From the NCBI GenBank assembly GCA_943788445.1, contig CALSQH010000003.1, positions 744,001 through 808,000 of the forward strand: DNA of 64,000 nucleotides, in the 5' to 3' direction. The stretch's first letter is position 1; each line of letters starts with the position of its first letter. Position numbers and translations under genes: made by a program. The stretch comes from an uncultured Pseudomonadales bacterium. Its GTDB lineage: Bacteria > Pseudomonadota > Gammaproteobacteria > Pseudomonadales > Porticoccaceae. This document shows positions 45,021 to 54,497 of the stretch, in pieces. The notes below the pieces were generated by a model that worked only from the letters and a program-made list of their open reading frames with translations, did no database searches and had not been told where the DNA came from.

Positions 45021-45875
45021 GTGGAAAACTTGATCGAGAGCCCATGGAATACCACCGACGAACGTCTGCGCAAGACGTTCTCGGCGGCTCTTATCTTTCA
45101 CTTTATCTTGCTTATAGGCATCAGCTTTACCCTCCCCTCTGGATCAACCCCAAGTCTATCCATGGAAGTCACACTGGCGCATTACAAAAGCGAAGAAGCT
45201 CCAGATGATGCAGATTTTATCGCTCAAGCTGACCAACTTGGCAGTGGCGACCAAGATCAGGCCATTCAGCCAACAACAGATCAACTCTCCCCTTTCGAAA
45301 GCCGCGATCAGGGTCAAATGCCCGCTATTCAACAAGACCGCTCGCAAGCCGACCCCCAAGCCCAAACCCTTTTGGCCAGCACTGGCGATAAAGCCAATCC
45401 GCTCACAGATGACAAGCAGGATGATGATCTATCCACTGAACAGGCCCAGGTAGCGGATAAAGAAATTGGCGCCATCCGCGCCGAGCTAGACCGGTTACAA
45501 CGTGCTTATAGCAAGCTTCCCCGGGTGTTGCGCATGACTTCCGCGTCGACGAAATCAGCTGACGAGGCGGCCTATATGCACTATTTTGAAAAGCGTGTAG
45601 AGCAGGTCGGCAATGTTAACTATCCCCAAGAGGCTCGGGCACGGCGACTGTTTGGCCATGTCCAGTTGGTGGTGGCGCTTCTCGCCAATGGGAGCATCAA
45701 ACGTATCGAAGTTTCCAAAACTTCGGGATCTCGTTTGCTTGACCAAGCCGCCGTTCGCTCTGTTCGGCTAGCATCCCCTTATCAACCCTTCCCCGCTGAA
45801 CTTCGCGATCGCGACGAAATTCATATTATTCGCACTTGGCAATATCAATCGAATAATGTGCTCACCACAAACTAA
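45021..45875 (+). CDS. TonB-like energy transducer (TonB3-type)
   Basis: A 284-residue protein with one N-terminal membrane helix (about 20-40, FSAALIFHFILLIGISFTL), a Gln/Asp-rich rather than Pro-rich periplasmic linker (about 55-150), and a TonB C-terminal domain (about 190-280, YPQEARARRLFGHVQLVVALL and RTWQYQ). The start is GTG, preceded by GGAGCGACA. In P. aeruginosa the gene at this exact position, tonB3, is needed for twitching motility. A role in pilus assembly rather than iron uptake is therefore the leading inference here. No exbB or exbD is nearby. Confidence 0.85.
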   Translation: MENLIESPWNTTDERLRKTFSAALIFHFILLIGISFTLPSGSTPSLSMEVTLAHYKSEEAPDDADFIAQADQLGSGDQDQAIQPTTDQLSPFESRDQGQMPAIQQDRSQADPQAQTLLASTGDKANPLTDDKQDDDLSTEQAQVADKEIGAIRAELDRLQRAYSKLPRVLRMTSASTKSADEAAYMHYFEKRVEQVGNVNYPQEARARRLFGHVQLVVALLANGSIKRIEVSKTSGSRLLDQAAVRSVRLASPYQPFPAELRDRDEIHIIRTWQYQSNNVLTTN

Positions 45876-45924
45876 TCCCACTCACACCTTGAGTTTGTGT
45901 CTATAAAACCCCATATTGATAACT

Positions 45925-46503
45925 ATGGAACTTAAAAAACGCAAAAAAATCAGCAGTCTAAAAAATCATTTTTTGTTGGCCATGCCAGGCCTCAACGATC
46001 CCAACTTTGCTGATTCAGTAATCTATATCTGCGAACACAATGCCGATGGCGCTATGGGCCTGATTATCAATCATCAGATGGATATCCCCGTCAAAGCAAT
46101 CTTTGATCAACTCGAACTCAATTATCATGATGAATTCGGTCGGCCGCTAATCTTCGATGGCGGCCCTGTTCAGCGTGACCGCGGGTTTATTCTGCACCCC
46201 AACTGCGATCAACAATGGGAATCGACAGTGGCTATTTCAGATGAGGTTAGTCTGACCGCCTCGAAAGATATTCTATCCGATATCGCCTTGGGTGCTGGGC
46301 CTAAAGATGCGTTGATCACCCTTGGATACACAGGCTGGGATGCCGGTCAGCTCGAAGAAGAGTTGAGCGAAAATAGTTGGCTGACTATTCCCGCAGAGGC
46401 TGAGATTATCTTCAACACCAAAGCTGCTGAGCGCGCCTCAGCGGCAGCTCTGAGTATCGGTCTTGATTTAAGAATGCTTTCCCACGAGGCTGGTCATGCC
46501 TGA
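45925..46503 (+). CDS. algH: YqgE/AlgH family protein (DUF179)
   Basis: A 192-residue protein with the family landmarks HFLLAMPGLNDPNFADSVIYICEHN, GAMGLIINH, FDGGPVQRDRGFILH and LGYTGWDAGQLEEEL. Its biochemical role is unsettled; in Pseudomonas AlgH has been tied to alginate expression. The ATG at 45925 is preferred over the TTG three codons upstream. Its end overlaps ruvX by 8 nt, a pairing that is almost universal. Confidence 0.92.
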   Translation: MELKKRKKISSLKNHFLLAMPGLNDPNFADSVIYICEHNADGAMGLIINHQMDIPVKAIFDQLELNYHDEFGRPLIFDGGPVQRDRGFILHPNCDQQWESTVAISDEVSLTASKDILSDIALGAGPKDALITLGYTGWDAGQLEEELSENSWLTIPAEAEIIFNTKAAERASAAALSIGLDLRMLSHEAGHA

Positions 46504-46933
46504 AGCGAACAACCCAAAGAGCTTGCTAGGCTTTGACTACGGCTTAAAACAGATCGGCGTTGCCAATGGGCAAACCCTCACCGGCTCCGCCCATGGGCTA
46601 TCTATTCTCAAAGCGGTTGACGGTATTCCAAACTGGTCCCAGGTGGAAAAATTATTAAACGAATGGCAGCCTGATCTGGTTGTGGTTGGATTACCTTTAA
46701 ATATGGACGACAGTGAAAGTGAACTCTCAGGCCGAGCACGAAAATTCGCTCGGCGCCTGCACGGGCGTTTTGCTGTCAAGGTTGAAATGGTCGATGAACG
46801 CCTCACTAGTCGCGAGGCTAAAAGCTTGGGTCGTGAGCAGGGCACACAGGATTTGACTAAAATTGACCATATCGCCGCTTCACTGATTTTGCAGAGCTGG
46901 TTGGACTGTCCGGAAATTGGTACAGCCCCCTAG
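46496..46933 (+). CDS. ruvX: Holliday junction resolvase-like RNase YqgF
   Basis: A 145-residue RNase H-fold nuclease implicated in 16S rRNA 5' end processing and proposed as a resolvase. The active-site strand LGFDYGLKQIGVA is at residue 9 onward. VVGLPLNMDD, VDERLTSREA and a C-terminal DHIAASLIL with the last catalytic Asp are all present. It overlaps algH and is convergent with pilU 24 nt away. Confidence 0.94.
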   Translation: MPEANNPKSLLGFDYGLKQIGVANGQTLTGSAHGLSILKAVDGIPNWSQVEKLLNEWQPDLVVVGLPLNMDDSESELSGRARKFARRLHGRFAVKVEMVDERLTSREAKSLGREQGTQDLTKIDHIAASLILQSWLDCPEIGTAP

Positions 46934-46956
46934 TAAAAACCTCCCAAGCGCTCGAC

Positions 46957-48105
46957 TTACCAGCGCAATTTATCCGACTGATCTTCCTCAATACTAAGAT
47001 CGTCTGCCGCCGCACCCAGTTCATTGATATGAGTGTCTGACTGCATCTTTATCATTAACCGCAGATCGTTTTTCGAGTCAGCGTGAGCAATAGCATTTTC
47101 ATAGCTGATCTGGTCTTCGATATAAAGCTGATAAAGAGCCTGATCAAAGGTCTGCATGTTGTGCTCGGTCGAGTTAGTCATAATTTCTTTAAGCTTGTGC
47201 ACCTCACCTTTGCGAATGGTATCCGCCACTAGAGGCGTATTAAGCATAATTTCAATTGCCGCACGACGGCTCTTACCATCTTTGGTTGGCACTAATTGCT
47301 GGGCAACTATACCGCGTAGGTTTAACGAAAGGTCCATCCACAGCTGATTATGACGATCAGCGGGAAAGAAGTGGGCAATCCGGTCAAGAGCCTGATTGGC
47401 GTTATTGGCGTGCAACGTCGCAAGCACCAAATGGCCGGTCTCGGCAAAGGTAATCGCGTGTTGCATGGTTTCTGGGGTGCGTATCTCGCCAATCAAAATA
47501 ACATCTGGCGCCTGACGCAACGTATTCTTGAGGGCAACATCGAAAGACTCCGTATCTACGCCCACTTCTCTCTGAGTGATAATGCATCCTTGGTGCTCGT
47601 GCACAAACTCAATCGGGTCTTCAATAGAGACGATGTGTCCGCGACTATTTTTATTGCGATGGCCAATTAACGCCGCGAGCGATGTCGATTTACCGGTGCC
47701 GGTGGCACCGACAAAAATCACAATACCGCGCTTGTTCATCACCAGCTCTTTGAGAATAGGTGGCAACATCAGCGACTCGGGTGTTGGAATGACCGTTTCT
47801 ATCCTCCGCAAAACAATGCCGATCTCACCGCGCTGATAAAATGCGCTGGCGCGAAAACGTCCAGCGGCTTCACTGACAAGCGCATAATTAAGCTCTTTAT
47901 GCTGCTTAAACTCTCGCTGCTGGTCTTCATTCATGGTGTTTAAAACAAGATCTTCGCACTCCGACTGAGAGAGTTTATTTTTGGTGATCGGCATCACAGC
48001 CCCATTAACCTTGAGGCAGGGTGGCAGACCAACAGTAATAAACAGATCCGAAGCCTTTTTCTCGGCCATATATCTAACCAGTTTTTCGAGCGTTTGGTCT
48101 AGCAT
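46957..48105 (-). CDS. pilU: Type IV pilus retraction ATPase PilU
   Basis: A PilT-dependent secretion-superfamily ATPase that boosts pilus retraction force. The 382-residue protein has the PAS-like N-terminal domain, Walker A GATGTGKST (about 130-138), the Asp box and the Walker B region LIGEIRTPETM. It has TRKGEV-type rather than AIRNLIRE sequence, and a long C-terminal tail characteristic of PilU. The frame opens at 48174, but ATG 48105 has AAGGAG 8 nt before it. The stretch upstream of this ATG overlaps the pilT stop region. Confidence 0.94.
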   Translation of the reverse strand: MLDQTLEKLVRYMAEKKASDLFITVGLPPCLKVNGAVMPITKNKLSQSECEDLVLNTMNEDQQREFKQHKELNYALVSEAAGRFRASAFYQRGEIGIVLRRIETVIPTPESLMLPPILKELVMNKRGIVIFVGATGTGKSTSLAALIGHRNKNSRGHIVSIEDPIEFVHEHQGCIITQREVGVDTESFDVALKNTLRQAPDVILIGEIRTPETMQHAITFAETGHLVLATLHANNANQALDRIAHFFPADRHNQLWMDLSLNLRGIVAQQLVPTKDGKSRRAAIEIMLNTPLVADTIRKGEVHKLKEIMTNSTEHNMQTFDQALYQLYIEDQISYENAIAHADSKNDLRLMIKMQSDTHINELGAAADDLSIEEDQSDKLRW

Positions 48106-48133
48106 CGCTTTTCTCCTTAAAAACAATTTTGCT

Positions 48134-49168
48134 TTAAAAACTATCCGGCATTTTAGCTTTCTCACGGGCAACATCTGGGCTGATCAAGCGCTTATCCACC
48201 AAGCCGAGCAAACATTGATCCAAGGTCTGCATCCCCAGCGCGCCGCCGGTTTGAATCGCCGAATACATCTGTGCAACCTTATCCTCGCGAATCAGGTTTC
48301 GAATCGCTGGCGTACCGATCATAATTTCATGGGCAGCTACCCGTCCGCCGCCAATTTTCTTTAGCAGTGTCTGAGAAATAACCGCCTGCAAAGACTCTGA
48401 AAGCATCGAACGAATCATTGGTTTTTCGCCGCCGGGGAATACATCGACAACTCGGTCAATAGTCTTGGCCGCAGAAGTGGTGTGCAATGTACCGAAAACT
48501 AAATGGCCCGTTTCCGCCGCGGTTAGCGCCAGACGAATCGTCTCCAGGTCACGCAACTCGCCGACCAACACAACATCAGGATCTTCACGCAGTGCCGAGC
48601 GCAACGCTTCAGTAAACCCGTGGGTATCACGATGCACTTCGCGCTGGTTAATCAAACATTTCTTGCTCTGATGAACAAATTCGATAGGGTCTTCGATAGT
48701 TAAAATATGGTCATAGCGGTTTTCATTCACGTAATCGACCATGGCTGCCAAAGTGGTCGACTTACCCGAACCCGTAGGACCCGTTACCAGTACCAAACCG
48801 CGGGGCATCAGCGAGAGCTTTTTGAATATATCGCCCATACCGAGCTGCTCAAGGGTTAATACTTTCGAGGGAATGGTACGAAATACTGCCGCCGCACCAC
48901 GATTTTGATTGAATACATTGACACGAAATCGGGCAATACCGGGAACATCAAAAGAAAAGTCTGTTTCCAAAAACTCTTCAAAGTCCCTTCTCTGCTTGTC
49001 ATTCATTATTTCGTAGATCAAACTATGAACTTGTCGGTGCTCCATGGGCGGCAAATTTATACGCCGCACATCACCATCAATTCTAATAATAGGGGGAAGA
49101 CCCGCGGAAATGTGTAAATCTGATGCCCCCTCTTTGGCACTAAAAGCCAATAATTCCGTTATATCCAT
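48134..49168 (-). CDS. pilT: Type IV pilus retraction ATPase PilT
   Basis: A hexameric motor that depolymerises the pilus for twitching. The 344-residue protein has Walker A VTGPTGSGKSTTLAAM (about 129-144), the Walker B VLVGELRDLETI, HTTSAAKTIDRVVDVF and the PilT-specific AIRNLIREDKV motif needed for retraction. pilU follows 28 nt downstream on the same strand. The gene is divergent from yggS. Confidence 0.97.
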   Translation of the reverse strand: MDITELLAFSAKEGASDLHISAGLPPIIRIDGDVRRINLPPMEHRQVHSLIYEIMNDKQRRDFEEFLETDFSFDVPGIARFRVNVFNQNRGAAAVFRTIPSKVLTLEQLGMGDIFKKLSLMPRGLVLVTGPTGSGKSTTLAAMVDYVNENRYDHILTIEDPIEFVHQSKKCLINQREVHRDTHGFTEALRSALREDPDVVLVGELRDLETIRLALTAAETGHLVFGTLHTTSAAKTIDRVVDVFPGGEKPMIRSMLSESLQAVISQTLLKKIGGGRVAAHEIMIGTPAIRNLIREDKVAQMYSAIQTGGALGMQTLDQCLLGLVDKRLISPDVAREKAKMPDSF

Positions 49169-49235
49169 GCTATATCTCGCTTATTCCTTGTCGGCGTGTG
49201 ATGCTGCGAAAAACTCCTAATAACCTGATAAGTAT

Positions 49236-49994
49236 ATGCCAAAGATTGAAAATAACATTAGCGACGTCACCAACCGGATAGAACAGGCGGCTCGCGATGC
49301 CAACCGCAACCCCTGTGAAATCCTTTTATTAGCGGTGACTAAGACCCGCAGCGCAGAGGATATCCGCTGTGCAGTGGACGCGGGGCTAACAAACTTTGGT
49401 GAAAATTATGTTCAGGAAGCCTTGGAAAAAATTTCACTGTTGGGGGCAGAACTAGGTGAAGAGTTAGATAAAGAGCTTCATAAAGAACCCGGTACAGCAA
49501 ATCTGCAATGGCATTTTATTGGCCCCCTTCAGTCAAACAAAACGCGTGTTGTGGCCGAAAATTTTCACTGGGTACACAGTGTTGATCGCTTAAAAATTGC
49601 CCAGCGTCTCAGCGAACAGCGTCCCATAGATCTGGCACCTCTGAATATCTGCCTACAGATCAATATTGATAATGAAGCGAGCAAGTCTGGATTTAGCAGT
49701 GATGAAGCACTCGCCGCCGCTCTGGAGATCGCAAAGCTGCCCAATCTTCACCTGCGTGGATTAATGGCCATTCCACAGTCACAACAAACTCTGGAAAAAC
49801 AAAAGATCGCTTTTTATGCGCTGCATAATTTACGCGATCAAATCAATCGCTCTCTGGACAATTCAAAAAAATTGGATACCCTCTCCATGGGTATGTCCAA
49901 CGATCTAGAGGCTGCAATTTCACAGGGCTCAACCATAGTTCGAGTTGGCACTGATATATTTGGTAAAAGAGACCATAAGAGAGAGAAACACTAA
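49236..49994 (+). CDS. YggS family PLP homeostasis protein
   Basis: A 252-residue PLP-binding alanine-racemase-fold protein (PLPBP), involved in vitamin B6 balance and without known racemase activity. It has LLLAVTKTRSAEDI with the PLP lysine, NFGENYVQEALEK, WHFIGPLQSNK and LSMGMSNDLEAAISQGSTIVRVGTDIFG. A charged insertion (about 70-85, ELGEELDKELHKE) is longer than usual. Its stop overlaps the proC ATG (TAATG), as in Pseudomonas. Confidence 0.93.
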   Translation: MPKIENNISDVTNRIEQAARDANRNPCEILLLAVTKTRSAEDIRCAVDAGLTNFGENYVQEALEKISLLGAELGEELDKELHKEPGTANLQWHFIGPLQSNKTRVVAENFHWVHSVDRLKIAQRLSEQRPIDLAPLNICLQINIDNEASKSGFSSDEALAAALEIAKLPNLHLRGLMAIPQSQQTLEKQKIAFYALHNLRDQINRSLDNSKKLDTLSMGMSNDLEAAISQGSTIVRVGTDIFGKRDHKREKH

Positions 49995-50809
49995 TGACTA
50001 ATATCGCATTTATTGGCGGCGGCAATATGGCCTCCTGCATTATCGGCGGCATGCTCGCCAACGGATTTACCGCCCAGCAGATTCGCGTTAGCGATCCGGG
50101 AGCGCAGGCGAGAAGCAATATTCAAGAAACCCATGGGATTGCCGCAACTGCCGACAACCACGTCGCAGTGACTGGTGCCGATATTGTTATCCTTGCCGTT
50201 AAACCACAGGTTCTGGGGCCGGTGGTCACTGATCTAGCTCGCTCTTTAAGCAGTAGTTCAGCCGTGGTATCCATCGCCGCTGGCATTCAGATTGCAGATT
50301 TGCAAGCCTGGCTCGGTGACAGTCAAGCTATTGTGCGTGCTATGCCAAACACCCCCGCCATGGTTCGCCAAGGTGCGACGGGATTATTTGCCAACCCGCA
50401 CATTAATAGCCAGCAGAAAGACTCTATCGCGAGTATTTTTAATGCTGTGGGTATTGCCTGCTGGGTAGATAGTGAAGCGCAGATAGATGCTGTAACCGCA
50501 GTTTCAGGTAGCGGCCCGGCCTATTATTTTTTAGTCATGGAGGTGATGCAGAAAGTAGCTCAAGAGCTGGGGCTATCAGAACAAACGGCTCGCCAGCTAA
50601 CTATTCAAACGGCCCTCGGCGCGGCACAAATGGCCAGCACCGGAAGCTTAGATACAACCCAGCTGCGTCAGCAGGTAACCTCGCCCGGCGGCACCACCCA
50701 TGCAGCGATTGAAACTTTTCAAGCGGGCGGTATTGAAGACAGCTTCCGTCAGGCCATGCAAGCGGCAGTTGTTCGTGCTGAACAGATGTCTAAAGAGTTT
50801 TCTAACTAA
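49994..50809 (+). CDS. proC: Pyrroline-5-carboxylate reductase
   Basis: The last step of proline synthesis, NAD(P)H-dependent. The 271-residue protein begins with the Rossmann glycine loop IAFIGGGNMASCIIGG. It has VKPQVL, RAMPNTPAMVRQG, AVSGSGPAYYFLVMEVM and TSPGGTTHAAI. It is translationally coupled to yggS and followed by yggT after 61 nt. Confidence 0.96.
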   Translation: MTNIAFIGGGNMASCIIGGMLANGFTAQQIRVSDPGAQARSNIQETHGIAATADNHVAVTGADIVILAVKPQVLGPVVTDLARSLSSSSAVVSIAAGIQIADLQAWLGDSQAIVRAMPNTPAMVRQGATGLFANPHINSQQKDSIASIFNAVGIACWVDSEAQIDAVTAVSGSGPAYYFLVMEVMQKVAQELGLSEQTARQLTIQTALGAAQMASTGSLDTTQLRQQVTSPGGTTHAAIETFQAGGIEDSFRQAMQAAVVRAEQMSKEFSN

Positions 50810-50870
50810 GCGCACAAGAATCGCATTAGAGATTTAAACAACCATACAACAGGTAACCCAAGGAACAAAC

Positions 50871-51431
50871 ATGAATGCTTTTGGCGATATCCTCAGCCTA
50901 GTAGTGCAAATTTTCAGTTTTCTATTACTGATTCGTTTACTGCTGCAACTGGTTCAGGCTGATTTTTACAATCCCATATCTCAGGCTATCTTTAAGCTCT
51001 GCGCGCCGGTGGTCAATCCTCTTAGCAAAATATTTCCTACCTTGGGAAGCCTTAATCTAGCCGCCTTGATCGCAGCAATTGCTGTGCAGTGGTTATTGTA
51101 TTTAGTCCTCGGACTGAGCGGCGGTATGCCATTTTTGAGTACCCTGTTATATATCCCTGTTGCGGCATTTAAGTTGCTCTTTATACTTATAGAAATTTAT
51201 TTCTGGGGTATTTTCATCTTGGCTATATCAAGCTGGGTCGGCACGACTAGCCACCCAACCGTGCGTCTTGTTGGCCAGATTGTAGAGCCCTATTTGCGCC
51301 CCTTTCGAAAATTTATTCCACCCATGGGCATGATGGATTTTTCTCCGATGGTGGCGATTATCAGTTTGATGGTAATACGTAATAAATTGTTGCCAATTCT
51401 GGGCGGATTTATAACCTCACTGGTTAGCTAG
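50871..51431 (+). CDS. YggT family integral membrane protein
   Basis: A 186-residue protein made of two YggT repeats, each with paired hydrophobic helices and an R/P-rich loop: LLLRLLLQLVQADFYNPISQA in the first half and VGQIVEPYLRPFRKFIPP in the second. Its function is not firmly known; roles in osmotic tolerance have been proposed. It is conserved downstream of proC. Confidence 0.88.
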   Translation: MNAFGDILSLVVQIFSFLLLIRLLLQLVQADFYNPISQAIFKLCAPVVNPLSKIFPTLGSLNLAALIAAIAVQWLLYLVLGLSGGMPFLSTLLYIPVAAFKLLFILIEIYFWGIFILAISSWVGTTSHPTVRLVGQIVEPYLRPFRKFIPPMGMMDFSPMVAIISLMVIRNKLLPILGGFITSLVS

Positions 51432-51492
51432 GAACATTTCCTGACCCTCACTCACACTGTGGCGCGGGATCGGGATGCTTAAGTTGGGGAAT

Positions 51493-51536
51493 AAGTGCAC
51501 GTAAAGTGCACGCAAAGTGCACGCAAAGTTCACGCA
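51493..51536 (+). repeat. Four direct 11-bp repeats upstream of metX
   Basis: AAGTGCACGYA is repeated head to tail at 51493-51503, 51504-51514, 51515-51525 and 51526-51536; the last copy has TTCAC for TGCAC. Each unit holds a GTGCAC palindrome (GTTCAC in the last), and the period equals about one DNA helical turn. It lies 65 nt before metX, so a regulator-binding array is possible. Confidence 0.85.
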
Positions 51537-51600
51537 AAGAAAGTTGCGTTAAACAAACCACCCTCTTAGACTCAATAGCTAGATTCAGGATTGCATATTT

Positions 51601-52773
51601 ATGTCACCCAATAGCAGAGAAAATTCTGTCGGCACTGTGTCAGCAGAACAAATTCTTATCGATAAACCACTCACACTGGCCTGCGGCGTCGTGCTGCCCA
51701 GCCACGAGCTGATGGTTGAAACCTATGGCACCCTGAATGCCGACAAGAGCAACGGAATTTTGATATGCCATGCCCTGAGCGGAAGTCATCATGCAGCGGG
51801 GCATTATGAAGGCGATGAGAAGCCTGGCTGGTGGAATAACTACATCGGCCCCGGTAAGCCGATGGACACCAATCGCTTCTTTATTGTCTCGCTAAATAAT
51901 ATTGGCAGCTGTTTTGGCAGTACTGGGCCAACATCCATCAATCCAGAAACCGGCGAAGTCTGGGGCGCTAATTTCCCTTCACTGCGAGCCAGAGACTGGG
52001 TTGAGTCACAGAAATTGCTAATGGAACATCTGGGTATCGATTGCTGGGCGGCCGTCATTGGCGGTAGCTTGGGCGGCATGCAGGCTATGCGCTGGGCGCT
52101 GGAACATCCAGATAAACTGGCCAACAGCATTGTCATTGCCTCTTCAATGAAGCTATCAGCGCAGAATATTGCCTTTAATGAAATAGCTCGCAGGGCAATT
52201 AAATCTGATCCAGACTTTCATGATGGCAATTATGTGCAGCACAACACCGCTCCCAAACACGGTTTAGCGCTGGCCCGAATGATCGGCCATGTGACCTATT
52301 TGTCGGATGAATTGATGGGGCAAAAATTTGGTCGCGAACTCCGCTCTGGGACTTTCTCTCAGGGCGAGGTTACACCCATCGAATTTCAGATTGAAAGTTA
52401 TCTCAACTATCAGGGCGACAAGTTTTCCAGTGGTTTTGATGCTAACTCTTATATCTTGATTACCAAGATGCTCGATTACTTTGACCTCTCTCGTGAGTAT
52501 CACAACGATTCGGTCGCAGCGTTTAGCCATGCAAAATGTAATTTTTTGGTGGTGTCTTTTAGTAGTGACTGGCGTTTTTCACCCCAGCGATCGCGAGAAA
52601 TTACCGACGCCTTAATCGGCGCAGGCAAAAATGTCTCCTATGCTGAAATTGATTCTGATCAGGGTCATGATGCCTTCCTGCTTCCCAACGTCCGCTACGA
52701 ACAAGTTCTTGGCAACTATCTGAGTCGGGTTGCCGATCAGCTGCAGGATGCATCAGAGGGAGCCGCAGAATGA
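51601..52773 (+). CDS. metX: Homoserine O-acyltransferase (MetX)
   Basis: Activates homoserine for methionine synthesis. The 390-residue alpha/beta hydrolase shows [20 protein letters not shown], the nucleophile elbow [13 protein letters not shown], and [10 protein letters not shown] with the catalytic His. Pairing with metW in this lineage usually goes with succinyl-CoA use (as in Pseudomonas), but acyl donor specificity cannot be decided by eye. The ATG overlaps no upstream gene. The metW start overlaps its stop (ATGA). Confidence 0.94.
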   Translation: MSPNSRENSVGTVSAEQILIDKPLTLACGVVLPSHELMVETYGTLNADKSNGILICHALSGSHHAAGHYEGDEKPGWWNNYIGPGKPMDTNRFFIVSLNNIGSCFGSTGPTSINPETGEVWGANFPSLRARDWVESQKLLMEHLGIDCWAAVIGGSLGGMQAMRWALEHPDKLANSIVIASSMKLSAQNIAFNEIARRAIKSDPDFHDGNYVQHNTAPKHGLALARMIGHVTYLSDELMGQKFGRELRSGTFSQGEVTPIEFQIESYLNYQGDKFSSGFDANSYILITKMLDYFDLSREYHNDSVAAFSHAKCNFLVVSFSSDWRFSPQRSREITDALIGAGKNVSYAEIDSDQGHDAFLLPNVRYEQVLGNYLSRVADQLQDASEGAAE

Positions 52774-53360
52774 ACCAAGATATAAGCTTTATTAACAGCT
52801 GGATAAAAACCAATTCCCGAGTACTCGACCTCGGCTGTGGTGATGGAACTCTGCTGGCAGCGCTGACAAAAGAGTTAAATATCAGTGGCTATGGTTTAGA
52901 GATTGATCCTGAATCAATCAATCAATGCGTCGCAAAAGGGGTGAATGTTATTGAGCAGGACCTCAACAACAGTCTGCAAAACTTTCCCGACAACAGCTTT
53001 GATACAGTGATTATGACTCAGGCACTGCAAGCCATGCGCTATCCGCATCTAGTGCTCGATGAAATGCTCCGCATTGGCAGCCAGTGCGTGATTACATTCC
53101 CTAACTTTGGCCACTGGCGGGCTCGTGCCTACCTGACCCTGCGCGGTCGCATGCCGGTAACCAAACAGCTCGCCTATCAATGGTACGACACACCGAATAT
53201 TCACTTCTTTACCTATAGTGATTTCGAAGCCCTCTGTCGTGAACGAAATATTACTGTTTTGCGTAAACAATTTATCGCTGAACAAATTCCCGATCGGCAA
53301 CTCAAAAATCTATGGCCCAACTTATTTGCTCAAACTGCGGTTTACCATCTCAGCAAATAA
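52770..53360 (+). CDS. metW: Methionine biosynthesis protein MetW
   Basis: A 196-residue methyltransferase-fold protein that works with MetX in bacteria using this pathway. The SAM-type motif [15 protein letters not shown] (about 18-32), [13 protein letters not shown] and the [20 protein letters not shown] block match MetW. It is translationally coupled to metX. Confidence 0.93.
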   Translation: MNQDISFINSWIKTNSRVLDLGCGDGTLLAALTKELNISGYGLEIDPESINQCVAKGVNVIEQDLNNSLQNFPDNSFDTVIMTQALQAMRYPHLVLDEMLRIGSQCVITFPNFGHWRARAYLTLRGRMPVTKQLAYQWYDTPNIHFFTYSDFEALCRERNITVLRKQFIAEQIPDRQLKNLWPNLFAQTAVYHLSK

Positions 53361-53423
53361 TGACTTGGGCAGCCAGCACCGAGCCCACTATACTGGTGAG
53401 GCTCATTACAGAGGAATAGGCCA

Positions 53424-53849
53424 ATGAAATACCTTATTGTTCTTTTATCAGCAGTCTTTAGTCTGACCGCTCAAGCGGAACAGCATGACTACAAGCAACA
53501 CGGCGATCACAAAATTTTTTACAGCGCATTTAACAGCACCTTTATCGATCCAGATATCGCTGTCGCCAACCAAATTGTTCGCGGCAAAGACAAAGGACTG
53601 GTGAATATCGCTGTAGTTTTGCAGGCCGGCACTGGAAAACCAGCGCTTATCTCGGGAAACGTCTACAACATCTTTCAGATGAGTCAAAATCTGGAATTTT
53701 TTGAAGTTCGCGAGCAGGATACGGTTTATTATTTGGCGCCGTTCGAGTTTGAAAACGAAGATTTTTTAACCTTTAAAATCTCAGTTCAAGCTGACCCAAA
53801 TATGCCCGCCTATGAACTTAAATTTCAGAAAAAGATGTATCACGACTAA
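53424..53849 (+). CDS. DUF4426 domain-containing exported protein
   Basis: A 141-residue protein with a Sec signal peptide (residues 1-18, ending AQA) and a small beta-rich domain (HKIFYSAFNSTFIDPDIA, then FMAPFEF-type C-terminal strand region) of DUF4426. Its function is unknown. It is consistently found between metW and rdgB in Pseudomonas relatives, as here. Confidence 0.8.
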   Translation: MKYLIVLLSAVFSLTAQAEQHDYKQHGDHKIFYSAFNSTFIDPDIAVANQIVRGKDKGLVNIAVVLQAGTGKPALISGNVYNIFQMSQNLEFFEVREQDTVYYLAPFEFENEDFLTFKISVQADPNMPAYELKFQKKMYHD

Positions 53850-53878
53850 CCGGATTTCGAAAATCTAAGGATTAAACT

Positions 53879-54490
53879 TTGGACGTTATATTGGCCAGCA
53901 GCAATGCCGGAAAAATAAAAGAGCTACAGGATATGCTGGCAGATTTGGGGGTGGTTATTGTCCCCCAGCAAAGCCTGTCAATTCCCGATATCGAAGAGAC
54001 GGGGCTGTGCTTTGTTGAAAACGCCATTCTCAAGGCCAGAAACGCTTCACTACTCTCCGGAAAACCGGCCATTGCCGACGATTCCGGCCTTGAAGTAGAT
54101 CTGCTCGACGGCCAACCGGGCATTTACTCGGCGCGCTTTGCTGGCGAAGACGCCACCGACAGCAGCAATAATCAAAAGCTACTCGACCTGCTCGGCGATA
54201 GCCCGCTTGAAAAGCGCAGTGCTCGCTACCAGTGCATTATTGTTTATATGCGCCACGCCAATGACCCAACACCGATTATTTGTCAGGGCAGCTGGGAAGG
54301 ACATATAGCCTTTGAACCTCGTGGCAGCGAAGGCTTTGGTTACGACCCACTGTTTTATCTTGCCGATCATGATTGCCATGCCGCCGAAATGAACAAGGTT
54401 GAAAAAAACCGCCTTAGCCATCGCGGTAAAGCAACAGCGCAACTGGTACAGCAACTCAAAAAGCTAGAATTCCTAAAAGAAAGCGCCTAA
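53879..54490 (+). CDS. rdgB: XTP/dITP diphosphatase (RdgB/HAM1)
   Basis: Hydrolyses non-canonical purine triphosphates such as dITP and XTP, keeping them out of DNA. The 203-residue protein starts ILASSNAGKIKELQ. It has the metal site FVENAILKARNAS, the ADDSGLEVDLL core, PGIYSARFAG, GFGYDPLFY and SHRGKA. The start codon is TTG (53879) with AAGGATTAAA in front; no ATG fits the N-terminus. Confidence 0.95.
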   Translation: MDVILASSNAGKIKELQDMLADLGVVIVPQQSLSIPDIEETGLCFVENAILKARNASLLSGKPAIADDSGLEVDLLDGQPGIYSARFAGEDATDSSNNQKLLDLLGDSPLEKRSARYQCIIVYMRHANDPTPIICQGSWEGHIAFEPRGSEGFGYDPLFYLADHDCHAAEMNKVEKNRLSHRGKATAQLVQQLKKLEFLKESA

Positions 54491-54497
54491 ATATTCT

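Noticed and set aside
51493..51536. CRISPR-like array
   Set aside because: The repeats are 11 bp and directly abutting, with no spacers and no cas genes in the window; this is a short tandem repeat.
51432..51600. Possible SAM riboswitch or MetJ operator before metX
   Set aside because: No conserved SAM riboswitch core and no AGACGTCT boxes were found; only the 11-bp direct repeats stand out.
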